From Paenibacillus sp. FSL R7-0273 (GTDB lineage Bacteria; Bacillota; Bacilli; Paenibacillales; Paenibacillaceae): a stretch of DNA of 64,000 bases. The stretch lies in assembly GCF_000758625.1 (NCBI RefSeq), contig NZ_CP009283.1, positions 4,599,501 to 4,663,500 on the forward strand. Direction: 5' to 3'. Made by a program: the position numbers and the translations under genes. Below the pieces are notes generated by a model. It was not told the origin of the DNA. It did no database searches and saw only the letters and a program-made list of their open reading frames with translations. Each line of letters begins with the position of its first letter. Position 1 is the stretch's first letter. Below, piece by piece: positions 19,011-26,298 of this stretch.

Positions 19011-20864
19011 TTAATATACATCGCGCTGATAACGCTGTTCCTGCTGCAGATTCTCCAGATAAGCCGCTGCAGCCTCAGGGCTGAGGCCGGCCTCCTCTTG
19101 AATAACGGTTACGAGTGCTGTATGAACATCATGCGCCATATGCTTCTCGTCGCCGCATACATAGACGTGGGCACCTTCCTGCAGCCAGGCGTACAGCTCC
19201 TTGCTGTGCTCAAGAATGCGGTGCTGCACATACACCTTCTCCTCCGTATCCCGGGAGAAGGCTACGTCCAGCTTGTTCAGCACGCCTTCCTTAAGCATCC
19301 GCTGCCAGTCTGTCTGGTAGAGGAAGTCGGTTACGAAATGACGGTCCCCGTAGAACAGCCATGTCTTTCCGCCTGCACCCTGCTCACCGCGTTCCTCAAG
19401 GAAGGAGCGGAACGGGGCAACACCCGTACCCGGACCGATCATAATGACCGGTACATCCGGGTTAACCGGAAGCTTAAAGTTCGGATTACTCTGGATATAG
19501 ACCGGCAAGGTGTCGCCCGGCTGCACACGTTCGGCACAATGCACCGAGCATACGCCGTAGCGCTCACGCCCGTGCGTTTCATAGCGCACAGCCCGGACTG
19601 TAAAGTGAACCTCTTCCGGATTGGCGTTGTAGCTGCTGGAGATGGAATAGAGTCTGGCCGGCAGCTTGCGAAGAATCGTTACAAAGCTGCTGGCCGCTGC
19701 ATTCCAAGGCCCGAAATCATTAATCAGATCCAGCAGATCGCGGCCCTGAATATAGGATTTCAGCTCCTGCTGTGCCTCCGGAGCAAGCAGCGCCTGCAGG
19801 CCGGGTGCTGCAGACAGCTTCGCCGCCTGTTCAAGCAGCGGTTTGGTCAGGACAGTAATCTCATAATGGCGCAGCAGCGCTTCGCGCAATGTGCCTTCAT
19901 CGCCCTTCTTATTCAAGGGCACCGTTTCATCGGCATTCCAGCCCGCTGCAGCGATAATATCCGCTACCAGCTGCGGGTGGTTCTCCGGATAGACCCCCAG
20001 AGAATCCCCCGGCTCAAAGGTCAGGCCGGAGCCGGCAAGCGACAGCTCCAGGTGGCGGGTCTCCCGGTCTGAGCCGCGGCCGTTCAGGTTCAGATTCTCC
20101 AGTACTTCAGCCTGGAAGGGAAGATTACGTGAATATGGAGACTGCGGCTCATCTGCCTTCTCTGCAGCCTGAACTGCCGCGTCAGCAAGCTGCGGCGCAT
20201 TCTGCGGTCCGTTCAGCGCTTCTAGCACCTTAGCGAACCAGTCTGCTACAGGCTCGTCGTAATCAAGATCACAATCAATGCGCGGACTCAGGCGGGTGCC
20301 GCCCAGCTCTTCAAGGCGCTGGTCAAAATCTTTACCGGTCTGGCAGAAGAATTCATAGGAGGTATCCCCCAGCCCGAGCACTGAATAACGAAGCGCTTCA
20401 AGCTGCGGAGCTCTTTTGCTGTAGAGAAATTCATGGAAGGCCCGGGCATTGTCCGGCGGTTCCCCTTCCCCATGGGTACTGACCAGAATCAGCAGGTTCT
20501 CGACCTTCTTAAGCGTATTCGGCTTAAAGGCATTCATTGCCGACACGCTTACCTGAAAGCCCTGCTCTTCAAGCTTGCGGGACAGGCTGGTTGCCAGCCG
20601 CTGGCAGTTGCCGGTCTGCGAGCCGAACAGTACGGTCACCTCACGGGATACGGGAGGAGCGGCAGCCGGTACTGCGCTTGGGGCTGCCTGCACCAATGCC
20701 GGCTGTTCACCGGCTGCCGCTGCGGCCCCGGCTCCCCGCAGGGACATAGCGGATAAATATCCGCCCAGCCAGATTTGCTGTGACTCCGTCAATGTCGGCA
20801 GCAGCTGGTTCAGCAGCTGGACCTGGCTTTCGTTAAACGGGCTGTTCGTAACTTGTAGTTGCAC
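19011..20864 (-). CDS. cysJ: Sulfite reductase [NADPH] flavoprotein alpha-component
   Basis: A 617-residue diflavin reductase that passes electrons from NADPH through FAD and FMN to CysI. In order: an N-terminal helix (NSPFNESQVQLLNQLLPTL), an FMN flavodoxin domain (LFGSQTGNCQRLATSL), FAD binding (RLYSISSSYNANPEEVHFTV, GVCSVHCAE) and an NADPH domain (MIGPGTGVAPFRSFLEERG, WLFYGDRH, VYVCGD). The frame is open to 20891, but the GTG at 20864 gives QLQVTNSPFNE, matching the N-terminus I recall for B. subtilis CysJ, and lies 12 bases after GGAG; a TTG one codon earlier is the alternative. Confidence 0.97.
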   Translation of the reverse strand: MQLQVTNSPFNESQVQLLNQLLPTLTESQQIWLGGYLSAMSLRGAGAAAAAGEQPALVQAAPSAVPAAAPPVSREVTVLFGSQTGNCQRLATSLSRKLEEQGFQVSVSAMNAFKPNTLKKVENLLILVSTHGEGEPPDNARAFHEFLYSKRAPQLEALRYSVLGLGDTSYEFFCQTGKDFDQRLEELGGTRLSPRIDCDLDYDEPVADWFAKVLEALNGPQNAPQLADAAVQAAEKADEPQSPYSRNLPFQAEVLENLNLNGRGSDRETRHLELSLAGSGLTFEPGDSLGVYPENHPQLVADIIAAAGWNADETVPLNKKGDEGTLREALLRHYEITVLTKPLLEQAAKLSAAPGLQALLAPEAQQELKSYIQGRDLLDLINDFGPWNAAASSFVTILRKLPARLYSISSSYNANPEEVHFTVRAVRYETHGRERYGVCSVHCAERVQPGDTLPVYIQSNPNFKLPVNPDVPVIMIGPGTGVAPFRSFLEERGEQGAGGKTWLFYGDRHFVTDFLYQTDWQRMLKEGVLNKLDVAFSRDTEEKVYVQHRILEHSKELYAWLQEGAHVYVCGDEKHMAHDVHTALVTVIQEEAGLSPEAAAAYLENLQQEQRYQRDVY

Positions 20865-21007
20865 CAATATGGACCTCTCCTTAGCAAACAATCTTCTACT
20901 CTTCTAACATCTTGAACTCAGGCTATCATAATTATCTGAAACGATCAACGAGTCTGATCATGCCTCATTTTTGTCATTTATGTCATTTTATCCAATAAAA
21001 TAGCGAA

Positions 21008-21050
21008 AAGCGGCTTAAATCAGAGTAAAACACTCCGATTTGGGCCGCTT
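21008..21050 (-). terminator. Terminator-like hairpin after the DHA2 exporter
   Basis: AAGCGGC (21008-21014) pairs with GCCGCTT (21044-21050), with an inner AAATC/GATTT stem. The minus-strand transcript continues TTCGC, so the T tract is weak. It sits between the exporter stop and the cysJ start. Confidence 0.55.
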
Positions 21051-21089
21051 CATTATTATTAATGATAACATGCATTAGATAATCTGATA

Positions 21090-22586
21090 TTACAATTTTG
21101 CAGTTGAGCCCTTTTTGAGCGTCCCCGGCACTTCAGACAGGCGTTCAAACCCAGCCTCTGCCCGTTTACGGCGGACCAGCAGCATAAGAGGGAGCCCTGA
21201 CAGCACCAGCAGCGCCGCAACCAGGAATACATCATTTATCCCCATTGTGAAGGACTGCTGATGCAGATCAGCACCTGCCAGCGTCAGCCCTCCGGCTCCG
21301 CTTAGCTCACGGGCATGTGCGGCCTCCCTGCTGGAGAGCAGCGAGGTGAACACGGCAATTGCCAGCGAGCTGAGCACGTTGCGCACCCAGTTATTAATTG
21401 AGGTTGCATGCCCCGACCATTCCGCCGGAATCTCCTCCATGGAGGCGGTGCTGCTTGGTACATTTGCCAGCCCGATCCCCAGATTCCGCACTACCATTGC
21501 CCATAAAATGAAGCTATGATCGATGCCTGCATGCAGCCTGCTCATCAGAAACAGGCCGGCAAAGATGCAGACGATCCCGGCAGATATCAGCTTCACCGGG
21601 CCGAGACGCGGATACAGCTTGCCGACTACCGGACTGAGCAGAGCAAGCAGCACAGAGGACGGAAGCAGAATCAGACCCGTCTTGAGCGTGGTTGCCCCTT
21701 CCACCGTCTGCAGGAACAGCGGTGTCAGATAGGTTCCGGCATACATTGCCACTGTAACGATGCTATAAATGCTGAGCATCACCGTAAAACGCCGGTTCTT
21801 CAGTACACGCAGATTAAGCAGCGGCACCTCTGTCTTCAGCTCCCGCAGAACAAACAGAACAAGCAGTATAATCCCCAGTGCAATCATGGACAGCGTCTTC
21901 CAGGAGGTCCATCCCCAGCTGCCGCCCTGGCTGAATGCTCCCAGCAGGGACAGGCTGCCGAGAACTACCGTCAGCAGTCCCGGAACATCAAAGGACTTTG
22001 GAACATTCATCCGGTAGTACGGTATCAGCTGCTGCGTCAGAATAACAGCCGCAATTCCGACAGGCAGGTTGATCAGGAACAGCCAATGCCAGCTGGCGAA
22101 CTGTAGCAGCCAGCCGCTGAAGGTGGGACCGACAGCCGGAGCAACCATAGCCGACAGCGACCATAGGCTTACAGCAAAGGGACGCCGCTCCTGCGGGATA
22201 ACCTGGAAGATGATGGTCATCGTACATGCCATAATCAGCCCGCTGCAGGAGCCCTGCAGCATACGGAATACAATGAGCATTCCGGGATTCCAGGAGACAG
22301 CACAGAGCAGTGAAAATAAAGTAAAACCCGATAACGCGAATGTGTACAGCCGTTTATAACTGAATCGGCCGCCCAGGTAACCGGCCAGCGGCGCTGTAAC
22401 ACCTGTTGCCAGCATAAAGCCGGTTACCATCCACTGCATCGTGTGCAGTCCGGAGCCGAATTGATCCATCAGAATCGGCACAGCTATATTAATGGTTGTA
22501 GTACTTAGTACAGAGAGAAAATTCCCGAAGAAAATAGCGGTCATTACCGGCCAGAAAGGAATCTTCCCTTTTTCTGCTAATTCCAA
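21090..22586 (-). CDS. DHA2 (EmrB/QacA-type) drug:H+ antiporter
   Basis: A 498-residue major facilitator with about 14 membrane helices. Motif A is recognisable as AGYLGGRFSYKRLY, motif C-like GP residues occur in SAMVAPAVGPTFSGWLLQ, and TTTINIAVPILMDQF is the usual DHA2 TM1. It probably exports toxic hydrophobic compounds. The start is a TTG at 22586, 9 bases after AAAGGAGG. It is divergent from a PadR regulator, and the space between carries two ATGT-N8-ACAT boxes, so ligand-relieved repression is likely. Confidence 0.92.
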   Translation of the reverse strand: MELAEKGKIPFWPVMTAIFFGNFLSVLSTTTINIAVPILMDQFGSGLHTMQWMVTGFMLATGVTAPLAGYLGGRFSYKRLYTFALSGFTLFSLLCAVSWNPGMLIVFRMLQGSCSGLIMACTMTIIFQVIPQERRPFAVSLWSLSAMVAPAVGPTFSGWLLQFASWHWLFLINLPVGIAAVILTQQLIPYYRMNVPKSFDVPGLLTVVLGSLSLLGAFSQGGSWGWTSWKTLSMIALGIILLVLFVLRELKTEVPLLNLRVLKNRRFTVMLSIYSIVTVAMYAGTYLTPLFLQTVEGATTLKTGLILLPSSVLLALLSPVVGKLYPRLGPVKLISAGIVCIFAGLFLMSRLHAGIDHSFILWAMVVRNLGIGLANVPSSTASMEEIPAEWSGHATSINNWVRNVLSSLAIAVFTSLLSSREAAHARELSGAGGLTLAGADLHQQSFTMGINDVFLVAALLVLSGLPLMLLVRRKRAEAGFERLSEVPGTLKKGSTAKL

Positions 22587-22608
22587 GAACCATCCCCTCC
22601 TTTTTATT

Positions 22609-22624
22609 ATGTCTATATTTACAT
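22609..22624. promoter_or_regulatory. PadR-type operator box 1
   Basis: ATGT (22609-22612), eight bases, ACAT (22621-22624): an exact match to the ATGT-N8-ACAT pattern known for PadR-family repressors. It lies 22 bp upstream of the exporter start, next to the adjacent padR-like gene. Confidence 0.7.
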
Positions 22625-22665
22625 ATGTAACTTGACTTTATTAATGTTATAGCTACACAATAGTT

Positions 22666-22681
22666 ATGTCAATGCTGACAT
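22666..22681. promoter_or_regulatory. PadR-type operator box 2, overlapping the exporter -35
   Basis: ATGTCA-ATGC-TGACAT is a second exact ATGT-N8-ACAT box with extended symmetry (TATGTCA/TGACATA). On the minus strand it overlaps TTGACA (22667-22672), a consensus -35 for the exporter, with TATAAC or TAACAT downstream as -10. A repressor here would block RNA polymerase directly. Confidence 0.75.
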
Positions 22682-22736
22682 ATAAGCGTTATTCGCGGTA
22701 AAACCGGATCAATAGAGACTGGAGGTCATTAAAGTA

Positions 22737-23300
22737 ATGAATACACTGTCTTACGGGCTGCTCGCGCTGCTGACAGCGAATCCGCTGACCGGCTATGAAC
22801 TGACGCAGGGCATCAAACCGTTGTGGAGGGCCGGGCACAGCCAGATTTATCCCCTGCTGCAGACTATGGAGACCAAAGGCTATATCCGTCACGAGCGGAT
22901 TGAGCAGTCCGACAAGCCGGACAAAAAAATATATACCATTACAGAAGCCGGCATCTCGGTGCTTCAGGAATGGGTAAGGCTCCCTGCTGAGCCGGCTGTC
23001 CTGCGTGACGAGCTGCATTTCAAGCTATATAGCCTGTGGCTTACCGAGCCGGAGGAAGCCAAGGCATTACTGCAAAAGCGCGCCGAATTCAACCGGAGCG
23101 AGCTGGACCGGTACAATCTGCTGATCAAGGCCAATGAAGCGCTTCGCGATGAGCGCGGCGAGACACGGGAGCTGAAAGCGACGACCTTCGGACGGTATCT
23201 GCTGCTTCAGAAACGGGTGATGGCAATGAAGGCCTCCATTGAGTTCTGTGAATGGGCCATCGGGGAGCTGGAGCACGGCGGTCTGCCGCCTGCAGATTGA
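22737..23300 (+). CDS. PadR family transcriptional regulator
   Basis: A 187-residue regulator. The N-terminal winged helix has the family signature (SYGLLALLTANPLTGYEL, SQIYPLLQTMETKGYI, KKIYTITEAGISVL). The C-terminal half (about 95-180) is the helical PadR dimerisation domain (Vir_act_alpha_C type). GGAGG lies ahead of the ATG at 22737. It is divergent from the DHA2 exporter and probably represses both genes through the two boxes at 22609 and 22666; PadR exporters of this arrangement are usually induced by the exported compound. Confidence 0.93.
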   Translation: MNTLSYGLLALLTANPLTGYELTQGIKPLWRAGHSQIYPLLQTMETKGYIRHERIEQSDKPDKKIYTITEAGISVLQEWVRLPAEPAVLRDELHFKLYSLWLTEPEEAKALLQKRAEFNRSELDRYNLLIKANEALRDERGETRELKATTFGRYLLLQKRVMAMKASIEFCEWAIGELEHGGLPPAD

Positions 23301-23332
23301 TCGGGGACATCCGCCGCTCAGATCAGATAACC

Positions 23333-23378
23333 AAAAAGGCCGCCCGGTAAGTCATCTTCATGACTTAACAGGCAGCCT
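23333..23378 (-). terminator. Terminator after lspA
   Basis: AAGTCAT/ATGACTT with tetraloop CTTC, extended outside by GGC/GCC pairs. Read on the minus strand it ends in GCCTTTTTGG. It may also act for the convergent PadR gene. Confidence 0.7.
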
Positions 23379-23396
23379 GTTTCACTTGAAAGCTAT

Positions 23397-23873
23397 TCAG
23401 TTCTCCTTCATTTGCCGCCGCTTGTGCCGGCTGCTCTTTACTTGCTCCAGAATCAGATGCAGCAGGAACAGCAGCATTCCTGCATTAATCGCCAGATCGG
23501 CCAGATTCATAATGCCTCCGCCTTCCCCGAACATAAGGAAATCTGTCACCTGATGATACAGCACCCTGTCAATCCCGTTTCCGGCAGCCCCGCCTACCAG
23601 AAAACCGCTGGCCGCCTCCAGCAGCGGTCCCTGCAATTCTCCCTTCCGCCGGTAATAGAACACTGCCGCAATAAACAGTACCGCTACAATAGCGAAATAT
23701 TTCCCGTATCCCTGAAACGAGCTGAAGGCAGCACCGCTATTTTCATAATAGGAAAAGGTCACATGCCCCTCCCAGAACGGAATAATCTCTCCCAGCTCCA
23801 TGTTCGCCCTCACAATCCATTTGGCAGCCTGGTCTGCCGCAAACACCACTGCTGCAATTACATAAAAGAGCAC
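23397..23873 (-). CDS. lspA: Lipoprotein signal peptidase (signal peptidase II)
   Basis: A 158-residue integral membrane aspartyl protease that cleaves the signal peptide of lipid-modified prolipoproteins. Four membrane segments are visible. The two catalytic Asp residues lie in AAGNGIDRV and NLADLAINAG, and the conserved AADQAAKW and YYENSGAAFSSF motifs are present. It starts with GTG at 23873, 8 bases after GGGAGG. It stands alone here, without the rluD partner gene that often follows. Lipoproteins such as the two binding proteins at 40-47 kb would be among its substrates. Confidence 0.95.
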   Translation of the reverse strand: MLFYVIAAVVFAADQAAKWIVRANMELGEIIPFWEGHVTFSYYENSGAAFSSFQGYGKYFAIVAVLFIAAVFYYRRKGELQGPLLEAASGFLVGGAAGNGIDRVLYHQVTDFLMFGEGGGIMNLADLAINAGMLLFLLHLILEQVKSSRHKRRQMKEN

Positions 23874-24090
23874 AAGCGGCGCCTCCCTTAGTTCCTATTT
23901 ATTATCCGCTGGCCGGATTTCTGCCTCAAGCTTATCACATGACAGAGGATGTTTTCATCTTTGTCACATTTACCACAGTCCCTTAACCCTCAACGCCGTC
24001 CCGGGTCCCGCAGTGCATCCGCTGTTACGACTAAATCATTACGGGTTAAACACTCTTAGATTCTATTGACCGACTGGAGGGCGGTACCGC

Positions 24091-24774
24091 ATGGATTATG
24101 GACTCATACTCGTTAAACTGATCGCAGGCTTTATCGGACTCTGGGCAATGACGCGGCTGCTCGGCAAAAAGGAGATTACCGCCCTGACACCGTTTGACTT
24201 CATATCGGCGGTTATTCTGGGCGATCTTGTCGGGGATACGATTTATGAAAAAGAGCACACTGTGCTGATGCTGATTTTCACACTGACCGTGTGGACCCTG
24301 TTATCCGTCACCTTTGAAAAAATCACGCTCCACTTTCCCCGGCTCCGCAAGCCGCTGGAGGGGGAACCGGAAATTCTGATCCGTGACGGCAAGCTTGATC
24401 TCGCCAGGCTGCGCAAAAACAATCTTGACCTAGAGCAGCTGCAAATGATGCTGCGGGCCAAGGATACCTTTTCGGTCAGCGAGGTCGCGTACGCCATCTA
24501 TGAGACAAACGGCTCGCTGAGCATTCTCAAAAAAGCGCAGTATGAGCCGGCAACCCGCGAGGACCTGCTCGTGCCTGTCCCCGACTCCGTCCTGCCGGTA
24601 AGCATCATCGAGGACGGAATTGTGCAGCGTGAGACCCTCAGCAAGCTGGGGCATGATGAAGAGTGGCTGTCCAAAGAGCTCCGCAAGCTAGGCTATGCCG
24701 GACCGCAGTCGGTGGCTTACGCGGAAATTACAGAAGAGGGGGAGCTGGCAGTCATCTCTTCTGTATCATACTGA
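24091..24774 (+). CDS. DUF421 (YetF-like) membrane protein
   Basis: A 227-residue protein with three N-terminal membrane segments (about 5-22, 36-52, 58-78) and a cytoplasmic DUF421 domain. LLGKKEITALTPFDFISAVILGDLVGD is the family's most conserved region, followed by EGEPEILIRDGKLDLARLRKNNL. Related B. subtilis proteins include YetF and YkjA. Function is poorly known. GGAGG precedes the ATG at 24091. Behind the stop lies a 51-bp repeat array, then a bidirectional hairpin. Confidence 0.9.
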   Translation: MDYGLILVKLIAGFIGLWAMTRLLGKKEITALTPFDFISAVILGDLVGDTIYEKEHTVLMLIFTLTVWTLLSVTFEKITLHFPRLRKPLEGEPEILIRDGKLDLARLRKNNLDLEQLQMMLRAKDTFSVSEVAYAIYETNGSLSILKKAQYEPATREDLLVPVPDSVLPVSIIEDGIVQRETLSKLGHDEEWLSKELRKLGYAGPQSVAYAEITEEGELAVISSVSY

Positions 24775-24801
24775 GGCGGCGGACAAGCTTCCGGTCGCGG
24801 G

Positions 24802-24977
24802 GCAGGCATTTATGCCTCTCATTTTCGCCTCGCGCCTGCTTTCGGCGATTTCAGAGGCACTTATGCCTCTCATTTCCGCCTCACGCCTGATTTCGGCGAT
24901 TTCAGAGGCATAAATGCCTCTCATTTTCGCCTCGCGCCTGCTTTCGGCGATTTCAGAGGCATAAATGCCTCTCATTT
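24802..24977. repeat. 51-bp tandem repeat array A (hairpin core AGAGGCA-N4-TGCCTCT)
   Basis: Hairpins begin at 24802 (degenerate GCAGGCA), 24853, 24904 and 24955, exactly 51 bp apart. Each unit is AGAGGCA-N4-TGCCTCT-CATTT followed by a 28-bp segment of the type CGCCTCGCGCCTGCTTTCGG-CGATTTC. The tetraloop varies (TTTA, CTTA, TAAA, TAAA). 51 bp is 17 codons, and frames stay open on both strands, but no ribosome site leads into them. The array fills much of the 411-bp gap between the DUF421 and aldo/keto reductase genes. Confidence 0.92.
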
Positions 24978-25033
24978 CCCGGCCCGCGCCCTAACACTCG
25001 CCGCAATGCTTCTAACCCGCATTACATTAACAC

Positions 25034-25072
25034 AAAGCAGCGGCCCCCTGGATAACGGAAGCCGCTGCTTTT
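25034..25072. terminator. Bidirectional terminator
   Basis: AAAGCAGCGGC (25034-25044) pairs with GCCGCTGCTTT (25061-25071), flanked by A and T runs, with a 16-base loop. It can serve both the DUF421 gene (after array A) and the convergent aldo/keto reductase gene. Confidence 0.75.
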
Positions 25073-25185
25073 CTGCCCACAACTATATAGTTTCTTGCCT
25101 TAAACAAAATCAATTGAACAAATCAACTTGCTATAGGCTCAGCCGGAGCAGAGTCTCAAAGCTAATAATCACCAGCTAAAGCTAA

Positions 25186-26160
25186 TCACCAGGCGTAGGC
25201 CTCAGGAGCCGGCTTACCCGGACCCGGGAAGATTTCATCCAGCTTCTTCAGCGTCTCCCCGTCCAGCTCGATTTCGGTTACGCGCAGTGAATCCTCAAAC
25301 TGCTGGATGGTTCTCGGCCCGATAATCGGCGCTGTAACCGCCGGATTCGCCAGCACCCAGGCCAAGGCAACCTGGTCCTCATGCTCACCCAGCTCTTTGC
25401 AGAGCGCAGAGAACTGCTCGAGCTTGCTGCGGTTCTGCTCGAGCTTGGCCGACCGGGCGCTGCGGACGCCGCTCTTAGCCAGTGCGTTACGGCCCAGCAG
25501 CCCGCCGGCCAGCGGACTCCATGGAATAACGCCGAGTCCCAGCTCCTGCGAGGCCGGCAGCACCTCCAGCTCAGGCGTCCGCTCCAGCAGATTGTACAGG
25601 TGCTGCTCGGAGACGAGGCCAAGGAAATTGCGCGCCTTTGCCTGGGCCTGGGCAGCAGCAATATGCCAGCCGGCAAAGTTGCTGCTGCCGATGTAATCCA
25701 TTTTGCCCTGGGCAATCGCATTCTCAAAGGCGCCCCACAGCTCATCCCAGGATACGTTACGGTCCACATGGTGCATCTGGTAAAGCTCAATATGGTCGGT
25801 CTGCAGGCGCTTCAGGGAACCGTCCAGATGCCGTCTGATCTTATAGGCAGACAAGCCCGCGCCGGAATTGGGACCGTCAAGCTCATCGAACATATCGCCG
25901 TATACTTTAGTAGCCAGCACGACCTTCTCGCGCCGCCCGCCGCCCTGCTTAAACCAGCGGCCGATAATTTCCTCCGTCCAGCCCCGGCGTTCCTGGCCGC
26001 CATAGACATTGGCCGTATCAAAAAAGTTAATTCCCGCATCCAGTGCGGCATCCATAATCCGGAAAGCATCCTTCTCTTCGGTCTCCGGGCCAAAATTCAT
26101 CGTTCCGAGACAGAGCTGGCTGACCTTAAGGCCTGATTTACCCAAATAACTGTACTTCAC
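25186..26160 (-). CDS. Aldo/keto reductase
   Basis: A 324-residue NADPH-dependent oxidoreductase of the AKR superfamily (TIM barrel). The catalytic tetrad can be assigned: Asp and Tyr in FFDTANVYGG, Lys in LATKVYGDMFDE, His in YQMHHVDRN. Cofactor-site motifs include GSSNFAGWHI, VIPWSPLAGGLLG and APIIGPRTIQQ. It belongs to the YghZ/YajO-like oxidoreductase branch; the physiological substrate is not predictable. A single gene. Confidence 0.92.
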   Translation of the reverse strand: MKYSYLGKSGLKVSQLCLGTMNFGPETEEKDAFRIMDAALDAGINFFDTANVYGGQERRGWTEEIIGRWFKQGGGRREKVVLATKVYGDMFDELDGPNSGAGLSAYKIRRHLDGSLKRLQTDHIELYQMHHVDRNVSWDELWGAFENAIAQGKMDYIGSSNFAGWHIAAAQAQAKARNFLGLVSEQHLYNLLERTPELEVLPASQELGLGVIPWSPLAGGLLGRNALAKSGVRSARSAKLEQNRSKLEQFSALCKELGEHEDQVALAWVLANPAVTAPIIGPRTIQQFEDSLRVTEIELDGETLKKLDEIFPGPGKPAPEAYAW

Positions 26161-26252
26161 TTGTAATTCCTCCCTTTAATCCTTGAATGGTTGTCCGCAG
26201 TTCATTCCCACTATACCCCTTAGAGTCCACTATAAGGCAAGTAGTTTTGCTC

Positions 26253-26283
26253 AAAAAAACAAGCCCTGCAGCCAGGACTTGTT
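26253..26283 (-). terminator. Terminator of the phosphorelay operon
   Basis: On the minus strand, AACAAGTCCTG pairs with CAGGGCTTGTT (one G-T pair) and is followed by TTTTTTT. It lies 16 bp after the hybrid kinase stop. Confidence 0.85.
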
Positions 26284-26298
26284 CATGTAGCTATTAAT

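Noticed and set aside
24766..24975. Open frame of 69 codons on the minus strand (MRG-x-YASEIAESRREAK-type repeats)
   Set aside because: It is a translation of the 51-bp array A; there is no ribosome site, and the same openness occurs in other frames because the period is a multiple of three.
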